The notes under the pieces are model-generated. The model saw nothing but the letters and a program-made list of their open reading frames with translations. It did not search any database and had not been told where the DNA came from. Of a stretch of 64,000 bases of DNA, positions 22,368 to 35,125 are shown piece by piece. The DNA is from Neurospora tetrasperma FGSC 2508 (taxonomy: Eukaryota; Ascomycota; Sordariomycetes; Sordariales; Sordariaceae), in the NCBI RefSeq assembly GCF_000213175.1, contig NW_009799104.1, positions 3,382,586 to 3,446,585 of the forward strand, given 5' to 3'. Each line of letters opens with the position of its first letter. The first letter of the stretch is position 1. The position numbers and the translations under genes are program-made.

Positions 22368-24669
22368 CGCTATGTGATGCCTTTGCTCATGTGTGGACAG
22401 TCCAGTTGGAAATATGCGCTGGTAACACGTATTGCGCAGGTAGAGGATGTGGTGTTAATGAAGATCAAGAGGTCGGAGGTACGGGTAATTCAGCAAATAG
22501 ACAAGTCATCTTTGTCACCTGAAGGTCGACGCTGAAGAGCAAGGGACAGCCGAGCGGGAGCCTACCATGCCGAAACTGGTGATGCCGAGCGTTGGCCTAC
22601 CCAGTAGTAGCACAGCCTCCATTCCAAAACGGGGCGGTACCCCTTTAGTTGCGGGACGTTGAGGTAGCATTGGCAACACCCATGGCCGCCATTCCAATTG
22701 GCTAACATCCCTTGCCCTCCCCAGTTTTGCAGTGCCGGCTCGGCTGTGCCGCAACTTCACTCTCGCTTTCCTCGGGTTCGTCCTCTCGCTGCGCCCAAAA
22801 ACGACAGTTCGGACGGCGCATCGTGAGCTTCTTGTTTGGTCCTCGGACACGTGCTTCATTCTGTCAGTTAATTGGTCTAAGAAACGGAGTTGTAAAATGG
22901 AAGAAAGTCGCACTTGACAGATCCAGAATATGAGGAGGCCATCAGGGTGCCTCGGTAAAGCTTGGCGTCAGAATTCTACCCATCAAGAATCCTAAGGGCG
23001 TTCATGGCAGCTTCAAAGTGGCGGTTTCACCCGCAGGATCTCGGATTCATGATGCCCTATCGGATTTTGGCGAACCGCCCAGAGCCACCAAGTAACCATC
23101 CAGCCCTGCCAGCCAACCTAAATGTCGAGGGTGTGGGGAAATCACACACTAATGTGGTGTTCTTTTGACAAGCACAGGGGTCTGTGGCACGGTTGTGTGT
23201 AAAGTGTAAGCCATAGCGATACATTGCAGCGCAAAGCTTTTTTGACCAGGGCCGGGCCGAATTTTGACCGCCGTTGACACATGTCGTGGCACTATGTAGT
23301 GTACGACCGTTGCTTACGCCCGTCAGCACTTATGCCGGTTTTGTTCGGCTGTTGTGGGTTTCCGTGTCATCGAAGGATCGGATCTTCCGTTATAAAGGCC
23401 TGCAAGATCCGCAAATGCTGTCCTAGTCCGCGGTCCTTACTTCTCATCATCTCAACAAGGGTGTTTAACGGCTGACCGATTTGCATCTCGACCACTTGCA
23501 GCCTGTTAGGATTCGCAAAGGAATGTTAGCGAACGATGGTTTATGTTATAGATACCACTTCGCCTACCTCGGTCCGAGAACCAGACAAGAAAGCCTCATA
23601 TAGACAGCGGCACCGACGCGCCCTACAGCCATTGATTAATAAAGTTGCTTGCTTTGCCACATAGTGAGATGACCTGATCAGAACCCAGCATGGAAGGTAG
23701 CGAAGGTAGCAAGCGTAAGCTCTAATGAGTAGCGGCTACGCCCTACTCATGATGAGCGGCTCGTGGATGGTCCCATTGCTGGCAAGGATCGGAATCCACG
23801 CTGCTAGCCCAGCTGGCAAAGCCCAAGATGATTCAGTGACGGCAGACAAGAGGGGTACTCAGCAGCGACTGAATTGCCGCTGTATCTGGCGAGAAACGAT
23901 CTGTACAAGCTGTTGATTGGGATACAAACTTACCAGGGAGTGATAGTAGAGATATTTGAGAGTCGTGTATTTGGGTTTCCTTTCTCCCTGGAGCATCAGA
24001 GGGCCCTGAGAGGATACCCGTCACGTTGGTATATTGTGGTTTTCTGGCTCACCCCCGCTCTCCTACAGAGAGTGGGGCACGAAACTACCTGACAGCTCAA
24101 AATCTGTGAATGTTTGATAACTCCGTTCCCTACCTGTGTGGTTCATCATTTGATTGATATTCGCTGACCACTACGTTGCAAGCTGAGAGTGGTATTCGGC
24201 TGTCAGCTTCAGCCAACAATTCCATCTCCACAAATTGGCAGGCCATGCATGAACAGGCAGAGAGCAGAACCTCATATGGCCAGAGATGTGATTGGTAATT
24301 CACGTACCATGGACTTCGGACTTGATGTCATTAGGATCATGATGCTTGTAGGCCCGGAGCTGGATGAGCACGTCTGTCAGCACGGTTCGTGACGACGAGG
24401 AGGAGGCGGAGGAGGAGAAGAAGAAGGCAGAAGAGTAGGAAGACGAGGTGTGGGACGGCGAGAAAGAGGAGGAATACGAGGAGAGCATCGACGGGAAGAA
24501 GGGCAAGGAGTATGAAGAGCTTGAAGAAAGAATCAGCTATAAAAGCTCTCCCTTCCTCCTGCTCTCGTCCACCCAGATCATCGCCAACACAACCATCACA
24601 TCTTCTCTTACCATCAAAACAACATCACAACAACCCAACCCAAACCCCTTACCAACCACCACCATCAAA
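22368..24669. other. Intergenic 2.3 kb, no gene; purine-rich stretch upstream of the secreted-protein gene
   Basis: No supported gene. From 24389 to about 24520 the plus strand is strongly purine-rich (GAGGAGGAG and GAAGAAG runs); the apparent Arg- or Glu-rich frames there are composition artefacts. This tract lies just upstream of the TATA box of the following gene. Confidence 0.45.
24538..24544 (+). promoter_or_regulatory. TATA box of the small secreted protein gene
   Basis: TATAAAA lies 132 bp before the start codon. It is followed by a CT-rich segment (CCCTTCCTCCTGCTCTCG) and an A/C-rich leader, typical of highly expressed filamentous-fungal promoters. Confidence 0.7.
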
Positions 24670-25035
24670 ATGCAGTTTTTCACCGTCCTTCTCTCGGCCA
24701 TTGCCTTCTTCGCCGGCGCTGAGGCCTGCAAGTGCCTTGCGTTCGGCGGCGGCGTCGACTCGAATGCCTCCCACCAATGCTGCGACCAACAGCACGGCAG
24801 CTGGCGCAACGGCAACGATTGCGCCGCCAGCTCCATCTCCGAGCACTTGTCCAACTTCCGTACCTGCTGCAAGAGCAGAGGCTCTCAAACCTCGGACTGC
24901 GACTACCCGCACAAGCGCGCGGTTGCTGCCGACACCGATGTTGTGGTCGAAGACGGCATCAAGATTGCCACGGTCGATGGCGTTGCTCTCACCATTGTCG
25001 AGAGGGCCAAGCGTGCTATCCCCACCCACTTCTAA
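24670..25035 (+). CDS. Small secreted eight-cysteine protein (effector-like)
   Basis: 121 residues from ATG 24670, which follows an A-rich leader ending ATCAAA. The signal peptide is clear (MQFFTVLLSAIAFFAGAEA, cleavage about 19/20). The mature part has eight cysteines at 20, 22, 37, 38, 51, 66, 67 and 77 in the order C-x-C, CC, C, CC, C, suggesting four disulfides, and includes NDCAASSISEHLSNFRTCC, a pattern I recall from a widespread but uncharacterised family of fungal secreted proteins. A Cys-free tail begins after a dibasic KR at 82-83 and contains a second KR at 114-115. Kex2 cleavage there would free a roughly 32-residue peptide and a hexapeptide (inference). The function is unknown. 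Confidence 0.85.
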   Translation: MQFFTVLLSAIAFFAGAEACKCLAFGGGVDSNASHQCCDQQHGSWRNGNDCAASSISEHLSNFRTCCKSRGSQTSDCDYPHKRAVAADTDVVVEDGIKIATVDGVALTIVERAKRAIPTHF

Positions 25036-26421
25036 GCAAGTGGCGGTGATGGATGTGATATGAAGTGGTGAGTTTTTCCACAAACCAGCGACGGATGGCA
25101 GGGATGGCTAACATGAAATACTTCAGCCCCTGACGGTACGCATCGGTGACTTGAACCTCGTCATCAACACCAAAAATGAGGATGGGGCACTTTGTCTTGG
25201 GTTCGACGGGGCATAAAATGGGTTTTGGTGGATTGTGAAGCGCTTCTGCAGAAAAGGAGATGATAGTCAGTAGGCTTTGAAGAGCGGGAAAGTGTGGCTC
25301 TCATGTGTGGACGCACACTTTGGGCCGCATGTGACTTTGGGTTCCTGGACAGTCTACTCTAGATTAGAATTTCTCCCATAAGAAACCGAGTCTAGTATCG
25401 TTGACAGCGAAGGTCTTCCTCCCATTGGCATATTAAGTGACTGTAGGCCTTGAACACGCGTACCGAAGAGATGTTGGAGGTGCCCCTATACCTGGGCAAG
25501 ATAAGAGACGTAGATGGAAAGTAGCAGCGGGCAGCAGAAGAAGCCAGCTTGAGTGGAAGTGACATGATGGTAGTGATGACCCGTTCATGAAGGCAAACAG
25601 GCTGGTGTTGTCGTCAAAGTGCCTTGGGTTGAGCGACGGAGCGAGGGTGGCAGTGAGAAAATGGATCCAAGCAGGATGGAAGCGTGAATAACTTAAGAAG
25701 GACAAGGGGAAATCAAGGAGAGCATCCACTTACTATTTCCCACTTCTAGGTCTCGTTAGGTCGCGCTTATTTTGAACCCCAATCATCATTCATCCCACCG
25801 TACGCAAGCACCTTCCCAAAGACCATCATGATGCCTTCAGTGAACCCAATCTTGCCTTGAGCACTTGCCCTGTCGGTTCCGCTATCATGCGTGGAGCCGA
25901 AAAGTCGCCGAAGGAGCGAGATACTGACCCGAGGGGATTGATGCCTTGAGAGTGATGGTCTGGATTCCCTTGAGGTAGGAAGTCACATCATGGCAAGGTA
26001 CAAGATTCTTCTTCTTCCGACACAGAGGCGACAGAGGTAGTGGACTGAGACTCGGGTTGTACTTGCACGAAGATAGCGGCAGGTCAGTCGATGCTCGGTT
26101 TACAAAGTATGACGGCAATCCTTTCTTCTTGGCGCAATGCATGACTGGTCAATGGCACGCAAGTACGGAACCTTCAACAGCATTCGCCAGTGTCGTAGAT
26201 GATCATGTAAGCCCGCCTACACCCCGAACCTACAGCTTGACTTGGATACGGACAGAGTGTGATAGAATAATCATCATGAGATGAATTGAAGTATTTGTGA
26301 GGGATCAATGCTCATCAGAATGTCAAATTATACTGGAGGATCGTGCTGTCTACCGATTCCTCTTAAACCGTCCTAACTCTCGCCTCGAGGCACGGTCACA
26401 CAGCATACCATCTGGCACCAT
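25036..26421. other. Intergenic 1.4 kb, nothing recognised
   Basis: Lies between the 3' ends of two convergent genes. No frame has a credible product. Confidence 0.5.
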
Positions 26422-27366
26422 TCAGGCACACTGGTGGTAATAATCGTTGATAGTCTTGCAGGTCGATCCAGACGGGCAGTTGGTACAGCCAGACCACCCC
26501 GAGCCGCCACACTGAGCGTATTTATCCGCCGTACATCCGGAACCGCCGCCTGAAGAGGGAGGGGTTGTCGGAGTAGAGGGGTTGGTGCCTCCACCAGAGG
26601 GCGCAGTGAAGACAGGGAATTGGGAGTCATCGTTCCGCTTGCAGCCGGTGCGGGAGGTGAGCTCGGATGGGCATTGGACCTGCTTGAAGGTGAAGTTGGG
26701 GTTGTCGGCGTTCTGGAACCAGTCGAAGCGCCACTGGCAACCGGGCTTGAGCGCGGCAGGGAATGAATCGCACTGGCTGCGGGAGCTGATGCCGCCATAT
26801 TGAGCGCCGGGAAGACCGCCGAACTGTCGTGTACATCCATCAAACAGGCCGACGCCGCCGCCGGGCATGTTGATATCAAAGTGGTTAGAGCCGAGATCAC
26901 CGCCGGTACTGGTAGACTGAACGACCAAGGTCTTGCCAGCAACAGGGCCCGAAGTGAAGGTAAGGCTGCAGTAAAAGTTAGCCATCGAGTGATACCCAAG
27001 AGTTGAAGAGAGTTGATGAGAAACTCACGCATAACAGGCACAGCACCAAGATGACTCGGTTCCACCACTGAGTTTCGTGGCAGCAAAGCCGTAGGCGAGC
27101 TGGTCGTTTACCGCCCATGGCGAGTTGTTGGCACAGGTGTATGCGGAACCGCCATCACATCCAGACTTGACACTGGCGTCGCTCAGGGGATTGTTGTTTG
27201 CGTCGCAAGCGAGGACGGGCCGGTTGACAGAAGCCTTGCCGGACCAGGAGCAAGATGGTTTGCAGCAGTCCCAATATCTGGTGGACTGGCCGGATCCGGA
27301 AGCGGCATGAACGGCGAAGGGAAGAGCGGCCACTAGCCCGGTTTGCAGAACAGTGGAGGAGCGCAT
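26422..27366 (-). CDS. GH45 endoglucanase with C-terminal CBM1
   Basis: Two exons, 27366-27029 and 26965-26422; the 63-bp intron has GTGAGT and CTGCAG and the junction restores an Ala codon. 293 residues. Signal peptide about 1-21. The GH45 core starts at [12 protein letters not shown] with the catalytic base Asp33. The general acid is Asp143 in [13 protein letters not shown], with the assisting Asp136 seven residues before, as in Humicola insolens Cel45A. A Gly/Ser/Thr/Pro linker at about 225-255 leads to a CBM1 cellulose-binding module ([19 protein letters not shown]) with a C-terminal cysteine. The enzyme hydrolyses internal beta-1,4 bonds of cellulose by inversion and is secreted. It is close in sequence and length to Humicola-type EGV, and all key residues are present. 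Confidence 0.95.
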
Positions 27367-27440
27367 GATGTGTATCGTGTCTGAAGTGTAGAAGCCTGTT
27401 GTCGGAGTTTGGGTGGAAGACAAAGGGTCCCAGCAGTCTT

Positions 27441-27446
27441 CTTATA
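27441..27446 (-). promoter_or_regulatory. TATA-like box of the GH45 gene
   Basis: TATAAG on the minus strand, 75-80 bp before the start codon. Candidate CreA/CRE1-type sites (SYGGRG) lie farther up at about 27495-27500 (minus strand) and 27891-27896 (plus strand). These are short matches, so only suggestive of carbon repression. Confidence 0.45.
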
Positions 27447-30400
27447 CTAGTTAACGCATCCGTCCATGGACTCGGTTCTAATTACCCAGCACCTCTCCAG
27501 AACCGGGCACATATCCTGGATATGTGGGCAGCCGGGTGGCTCAAACATTGGCGGTTTCTGGCGCTCGAAATCATGACAAACATTTCCCCAACACGGCAGG
27601 TTGGCCATGTAAAAGCAAGGAACACGGTGCTGAGCGCAGGTATAAACGTAGAGATGGTTGCGCTGGGTTGTAGCGGTAATCCGAGTTGGTGATTGAGGAT
27701 GTCTGGGGTACAGCAGATCCCGAGTATCATGGCCGGTAGCGAGCGGCAGATCTGGGCCCCGAAGAACAAGTTCTGAGTGTCTGGGTGCAATTGATGATGG
27801 CGAGTGGCTGATGCCCCGGGACGTGAACCCTCCATGGAGACAGCAATGCTACCCTAGCCGAGCATCAGTACTCCATTTAAACGCGGAACTGCGGAGCGGG
27901 TTCCTTGACGGGGTTTCCCGATGGAGAGGTTACCCCATAAGGCCATAGATTTGCCGCCACGAATTGGGAGCCCTGGCCTGGCGATGCATAGTTCCCATGA
28001 CGTATGAAGGACGAATCGTCGTGTATTTCTTGACCACCTCAGCCCAGTTCAAGGCAACAGAGCAATACCTCTAGGGGATCCGGGTTGGAGAAAGACTGTG
28101 GCAGCCCGTTCGGGTTATTGCGTCGAACGAAGTGTTGAATGGACGGATTGTTAAGGGAGATGTTGTTGACTTGGATGTTGGGTGTGAGGGCGCACTTGCC
28201 TCTCCACCTCGCTGTAAGAGCCGCACTTCATTTCAAGTTGAGGTGAGTGAGTGATGATCGGATGGATTCAATGTCTCTCCTTGATTGGCATTTGCAGTTT
28301 CAACCTCCGTAGCTGCCATGCAATGAGATGTTTTGAGGAAAGAACTGGCGATCGGTCAAAGGAAATGAGGTCAAGTTGAGCAACAGCAGGTGGACGCGGG
28401 CATGACGGAAAGTGTGGTTGGACAAACGGCCGGCTGCTACTACCTTTTCTTGGTACAGAATGTAGTCTTATCGTGATCGTTATCTTATCGAATTGGCTGC
28501 CCACGCAGGGGCATCCTCAGGTCTCAAGCGCAACTTCCGCTGACCGAGTTGCAGATAGGTACCAACTGTGTCTGGACACATTCATCTCATGATACTGTAC
28601 CGACAGTTCTTCGATTGCAAATTCGGTGTAAGATACAGCTTGAGATAGAAGGGAATGCACATACTTTGCTACCAATCAGATTAAACTTTGGAGTTCCCGT
28701 TCGTGGAAAGTGACGGAGTGATGATAGCTCTAGCCCCCTACTGTCGAGGCTTATGAGTTTTGCCTGCCACACCGGTAGCCGACAAACAATCGCCCGCTTA
28801 TCCCATTCAAAAAATAATTTCCCCGCGGACGTCCAAGTTTCGTAAGATCATACAGTGCCCGCGCCGTGTCCTCATTCTCTGGATGTATGGTTCGGATGTT
28901 GTTCTCGTCGCTAGATTGGAGTCCCTCTATGAGTAGGTCAAGGATTACGACGCTTCGACATTGCTTCGAGTCTTCGTATCCGCGAAAGCTTTCTCGTCCA
29001 TCAGAACTCTCCTCATGACCATCAGATGAGATCGACGAGTGCCTGTGAGAGGATATTGGACACGAGGTTGCGGGTGTGGCGGATGACTGACTGACTGTAT
29101 TCTCCCAGACTCTTTGTAAATGAGGCGTAGTACGACATTTCTGTATGACAAAGTTGCGGCGGAGCTGGTGACATTTGTGAGATCCCCTCTGTCCGGGCGG
29201 TCAGCGGTTTGCAGGAGGATATGCTCATAATGATAGAGAAATGTAAGATGCTTGAGAAATTCAGCTGTACGTAGCCCACGTCACGCTTGACTCTGCCTGG
29301 ACCAGAACCTGAGAAAATGATCCTGTGGCTCAGAGGTTATGTTCCGGATCCATGGTAATGTGTTTATATGACAACCCTCTGGTCAGATCCTCGAGTCAAG
29401 TACCATATCAAGACCCATCTTCCGACGTGGCTCAAAAACTTCCAGACCTTCATAGCAAAGCCTTGGGCTACCAGCACCTTGTAGAGTAAACAGCCAGGAC
29501 GATGCATGTCTGTAACCAAGGTTTCTAAGTATTTGGAGGTACCATCGCTTCTGATACCATCGGCGTAGTATGGATCGGGTACGGAGAACAAGCATCCCCA
29601 CGGGCCCACAGGAAGCCTTCAACAACACCAATCCTGATCAGCCGGCCTCTGCCCTTGTCAGCACACGAACGATGGCCGCAAAGAAGACCTATTAGACTCA
29701 TGTTGACGCTGCAGCAATGGGAGCTACGGTCCAGATCGTGCCCGTGTAGATTTCGCCCTTCAGCGGGCCCTCTAACGGTGTACATCGGTGCATTTGGCCT
29801 TTTGGTGTCGCTCAACCTTGGAATCGGTGGATAACATTTTCTCGGCGACGCTCATATTTTTCCGCGGTCGCGATGGCTTTCATGGCAGTTGTAATACATG
29901 AGATTGGCAGCAAAGGATGGTAGGTTCTGAAGCTTTTGATCGAAGCAAGGCGAGTGCTTTCATTGCATCTACCTGATGAGTTGTTGGGATGGCGTTCTTA
30001 TATCTCTGTCTCGATGTTGATAAACTCAACGCACGGTCCATTTTGAACGTTTGTTAGCTCGGTACATCAAACAAAGACAGTCCAACCTTTGAAAGGCCGG
30101 CGGAAAGCTCAAGAATACGTTGGAAAAAAGAATGAAATAGGGTCCAAAGCCTTTCCGAGAGATGCAGGAGTAAGGATGACCGGCAAGAGAGTAGGGAAGA
30201 GGTGTTAAAAGGGCTTGAAAACGTCGAATGTATGGAGAAGAAGTGACACCCAAACAAAGTTTCGCTATACTGCAGGCAAATGCAAATGCTGCGCGCCGTA
30301 CCTTTGACCTGGGAGCCTGGGCCTTTGACCTCCATCGTTGCCGGCCGGATTTGGCGGGGACTTGGGTGAATGGACGTTATGGTGCATTAGTAAAGCTGCA

Positions 30401-31203
30401 ATCCATCCAATCATCTTGACGAACTGGCCAGTTAAAGATCCACTTTTTGGCCTCGCCGCCTGGAGCTTGGACTCTGTTCCGTCTGTGCTTTGCCAGCAGC
30501 AACCACGTCTGGCCTTGTCTTGTAGCCCAGACCTTGTCTGTCGGTTTGGGATTTTGGAGTGGCACTCTCCCGTCCCTCGCTGGCGTACGGTTCGGCCACT
30601 TTCCCCAAACCACCATCACCACCTCCTCAACCAACATCGCGACCTCCTCCGCGCGTGTTGTCCTCCTACCCCGCCACTCCCTGCAGCCGCCGTCGACGTC
30701 TCTGTTGCGCTGCATCCATTCTCGAACAAGTCGGCATCGATCGACTCGATCCGTTCATTTGCATCTCTTTGAAGCGGCAAAGAGTGGGCAACGTCGCGTT
30801 CCGACATCGACAAAGGAAAATCCGAAAAAGTGACGAGCTGTAGATGGGCGACTGAGTGATCCTCGGCCATCTACCACCACCGCCGGCTAACCCGAGCCGC
30901 GATACCCATTCTGCTTTCCGAACTCGACCGACCTTTATCTTCTTTTTAATCGACTCCGGATACCCCAACAGCAGCCAGACCAGACGCTGTCGTCGCGTTA
31001 CCGCCTAGTCCAGTGCCTGCCGATTCCCGGTCGGATATTTCATTCACATACCCCGCCACCGACCGCCACCACTCACGGTCCGCCATCTACCATCCATTCA
31101 CGACTCATCGATTACTTGTTCAGCCAGCCCTCAGCCCGCTCGACAACCACCCTCTCGCCCGTTCACCAAACCACCTGCACCGCTCGCCTTGCTGACTTGC
31201 AAG
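27447..31203. other. Intergenic 3.7 kb: cellulase promoter region and RPB2 leader
   Basis: No gene recognised. The left kilobase probably holds the promoter of the cellulase. The right 300 bp (from about 30900) is C-rich and probably the 5' UTR of RPB2. Frames in between are short and overlap antisense. Confidence 0.45.
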
Positions 31204-34200
31204 ATGGCCGCCTACGCAAAGGACGGCAGCCAGAGCTATGGCGGCTATGGAGACACATACGACAATGATGACAACTACGAGAACCTCTCCACTTTCGACG
31301 ACGAGGATGACGGTTCCGATCCCAACGCCATCACGCCCGAGGATTCGTGGGAGGTCATCTCCTCCTACTTCGACCTCAAGGGCCTCGTGTCCCAGCAGAT
31401 CGATTCTTTCAATGAGTTCACAACAGACACAGTGCAATCTCTAATAGACGAGTATGCCGATCTTACCTTGGATCACCCAAGCCCAGGCGACGACGAGGGC
31501 AGAGAGATCATTTTGCGCAGATACGACGTTCATTTCGGAGAGATCATCATTTCCAGGCCGACCCTCACCGAAGCCACGGGCGAGACTATTAGTCTTCTCC
31601 CGTACGAATGCCGTGACCGCAACCTGACCTACTCGGCTCCCATCTACTGCAAGGTCACCAAGCGCGCCCGTATCGCCGTCAGCGAAAAGAAGCCCCTCAA
31701 CCAGCTGACCGATGACGAGCACGACCACATGGCCCGCACTGGCGAGCACCCGACTGCTCTGCGCTGGATCGAGGAGGAGAGTGCGCCACCAGAACCACCC
31801 AAGGACGACAAGATTAACCCGGAAAACCTCAAGGGATATCTCTTCCTTGGCAAGATCCCTATCATGGTCAAGTCCAAGATTTGCCACCTTTACATGGAGG
31901 ACGACGAGTCCTTGTTCACCCTCAACGAGTGTCCCTACGACCAGGGTGGCTACTTTATCATCAACGGTAGTGAAAAGGTTTTGATCGCCCAAGAGCGCTC
32001 TGCCGCCAACATTGTCCAGGTCTTCAAGAAGCCTCCTGGTGGCAGCGTCTCGTACCAGGCCGAGATCCGCAGTGCTCTCGAGAAGGGTTCCCGTCTTATT
32101 TCCTCCCTCCAGATGAGGCTGCACACCAAGGCTGACCAGAACAAGGGTCGCTTGGCCAACACCGTGAGCGTCACCCTGCCCTACGTCAAGGAGGAGGTCT
32201 CTCTTGCCATTGTGTTCCGTGCTTTGGGAGTTGTTTCCGATGAGGATATTCTCAACCACATCTGCTACGACCGCCGCGACAGTCAAATGCTCGAAGCCCT
32301 TCGTCCCTGCATCGAGGAGGCCTTCTGCATCCAGGATCGTGAGGTCGCCTTGGATTACATTGGCAAGCGTGGTAACGGCAGCACCGGAATAAACCGTAAC
32401 GGCCGTATCAAGGCTGCTAAGGAGATGCTTCAGAAGGAGCTGTTACCCCATATTTCTCAGGCTGAAGGTTGCGAAACCAGAAAGGCCTTCTTCCTTGGCT
32501 ACATGGTCCACAAGCTGCTCCAGTGCGTCCTTGGCCGCAGAGATACCGATGATCGTGATCACTTTGGTAAGAAGCGCCTTGACTTGGCTGGTCCTCTGCT
32601 GGCCAAGCTTTTCCGTGGCATCGTGAGACGCCTCACTCAGGATCTCATGGGCTACATGAAGCGCTGCGTTGATACCAACAAGCACTTCTCCCTGGCCCTG
32701 GGTATCAAGGCCTCCACTCTTACCAACGGTCTCAAGTACTCGCTTGCCACTGGTAACTGGGGTGACCAGAAGAAGGCCATGTCCTCGACTGCTGGTGTGT
32801 CCCAGGTCTTGAACAGATACACATTCTCCTCGACCCTGTCGCATTTGCGTCGTACAAACACGCCCATTGGTCGTGACGGTAAGCTCGCCAAGCCTCGTCA
32901 GCTGCACAACACACATTGGGGCTTGGTCTGCCCAGCAGAAACGCCAGAAGGCCAGGCTTGCGGTTTGGTCAAGAACTTGTCTCTGATGTGCTTCGTCTCG
33001 GTGGGTACGTTGGCCGATCCCATCATCGAGTTCATGATTGCCCGAAACATGGAAGTGTTGGAGGAGTACGAGCCTTTGCGGTATCCCAACGCCACCAAGG
33101 TGTTCGTCAACGGTACCTGGGTTGGTGTCCATCAAGATCCCAAGCATCTCGTCACTCTTGTTCAGAACCTCAGACGCAAGAACATCATTTCGTTCGAGGT
33201 TTCGCTGGTTCGCGACATTCGTGACAGAGAGTTCAAGATTTTCTCGGATGCCGGTAGAGTCATGAGGCCGTTGTTTGTTGTTGAGCAAGAAGACAACAGC
33301 GAATCCGGTGTCGAAAAGGGTCAGCTCATCCTTACCAAGGAGCATATCAGGCGCCTTGAGCAGGATAAGGAGCTTGGCAAATACCATGAGGAATACTTTG
33401 GCTGGCAAGGCCTGCTCGAGTCTGGTGCTATCGAATACCTTGACGCCGAGGAGGAAGAGACAGCCATGATCTGCATGACGCCAGAAGATCTGGACACTTA
33501 CCGTCAGCACAAGTTCAAGGGTCGCGAGTTTGAGGACGACGCTGCCAACCGTGGCAATAGCCGTATCAAGACAAAATTCAACCCGACAACACACATGTAC
33601 ACGCACTGCGAGATTCACCCCAGTATGCTTCTCGGTATCTGCGCCAGTATCATTCCTTTCCCCGATCACAATCAGTCGCCCAGAAACACTTACCAGTCTG
33701 CCATGGGTAAGCAAGCTATGGGTTTCTTCCTTACCAACTACTCCCGACGTATGGATACCATGGCCAACATTCTTTACTACCCTCAAAAACCTTTGGCGAC
33801 CACCCGCTCTATGGAATATCTCAAGTTCCGTGAGCTTCCTGCCGGTCAGAACGCCATCGTTGCCATCGCTTGTTACTCTGGTTACAACCAGGAAGATTCC
33901 GTCATTATGAACCAGAGCAGTATCGATCGTGGTATCTTCCGCAGTCTTTTCTTCCGTTCCTACACGGATTGCGAGAAGCGTGTCGGCATCAACATCGTGG
34001 AGCAATTTGAAAAGCCAGATCGAAGCAACACTCTGCGGCCCAAGCACGGTACGTACGACAAGCTAGAGAATGATGGTATCATTGCTCCTGGCATCAGAGT
34101 CACCGGTGACGATATCATCATCGGCAAGACATCTCCCATCAACCCCGATAACCAAGAACTTGGCCAGCGCACGGCTCAGCACGTCAAGCGTGACGCGTCC

Positions 34201-35125
34201 ACGCCGCTGCGCAGCACGGAGAGTGGTATCGTCGATTCAGTGGCCTTTACAACCAACCAAGATGGTTTGCGCTACGTAAAGGTGAGGGTTCGTACGACAA
34301 AGATTCCCCAGATTGGTGATAAGTTCGCGTCTCGCCACGGTCAAAAGGGTACCATTGGTGTCACTTACCGTCAAGAGGACATGCCGTTTACCGCCGAGGG
34401 TATCACGCCTGATATTATCATCAACCCTCACGCCATTCCTTCTCGTATGACAATTGCCCATTTGATCGAGTGTCTGCTGTCCAAGGTCGGTGCGCTCAAG
34501 GGTATGGAGGGTGATGCCACCCCCTTCACGGATGTTACCGTCGATTCCGTCTCCAACCTCCTCCGCGAGCACGGCTACCAGTCCCGTGGCTTTGAGATCA
34601 TGTACCACGGCCATACCGGCAAGAAGCTTCGCGCCCAGGTGTTCTTCGGTCCTACCTACTACCAGCGTTTGAGGCATATGGTGGACGACAAGATCCACGC
34701 TCGTGCTCGTGGTCCGGTGCAGATCATGACTCGTCAGCCCGTCGAAGGTCGTGCCAGAGACGGTGGTCTCCGTTTCGGTGAAATGGAACGTGACTGTATG
34801 ATTGCTCACGGTGCCGCTGCATTCTTGAAGGAGAGATTGTTCGAGGTCTCGGATGCTTTCAGAGTGCACATTTGCGAGATTTGCGGTCTCATGACTCCCA
34901 TTGCGTATGTACCTCCTCTTTTCTTTTGATGGATCCATATGATGCTAACAACTTGTCTGCAGAAACCTCACCAAGCAATCGTTCGAATGCCGTCCTTGCA
35001 AGAATAAGACCAAGATCGCCCAGGTCCACATGCCCTATGCGGCCAAGCTTCTGTTCCAGGAGCTCATGTCGATGAACATTGCCTCGCGCTTGTTCACGAG
35101 CAGGTCCGGCATCTCGGTTCGTTAA
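31204..35125 (+). CDS. RPB2: RNA polymerase II second-largest subunit RPB2
   Basis: Exons 31204-34904 and 34963-35125; the 58-bp intron has GTATGT, a GCTAAC branch site and CTGCAG. 1,287 residues, close to yeast Rpb2 (1,224). The start is ATG 31204 (MAAYAKDG). The sequence shows the full set of conserved blocks: [20 protein letters not shown], the fork and hybrid-binding region ([20 protein letters not shown]), [26 protein letters not shown], and [18 protein letters not shown]. The C-terminal zinc clamp CEICG...CRPCKNK is split by the intron, and the chain ends near the typical [18 protein letters not shown]. The acidic, Tyr/Asp-rich N-terminus is species-specific. Together with RPB1 it forms the catalytic cleft for mRNA synthesis in the nucleus. 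No defect seen. Confidence 0.98.

Noticed and set aside
24389-25063. Long Arg/Ser/Pro-rich frame over the secreted-protein gene
   Set aside because: Made of the purine-rich promoter tract and the out-of-frame reading of the real 121-residue gene.
32443-34047. 534-codon antisense frame inside RPB2
   Set aside because: A shadow of the strongly biased codon use of RPB2 on the opposite strand; no family pattern.
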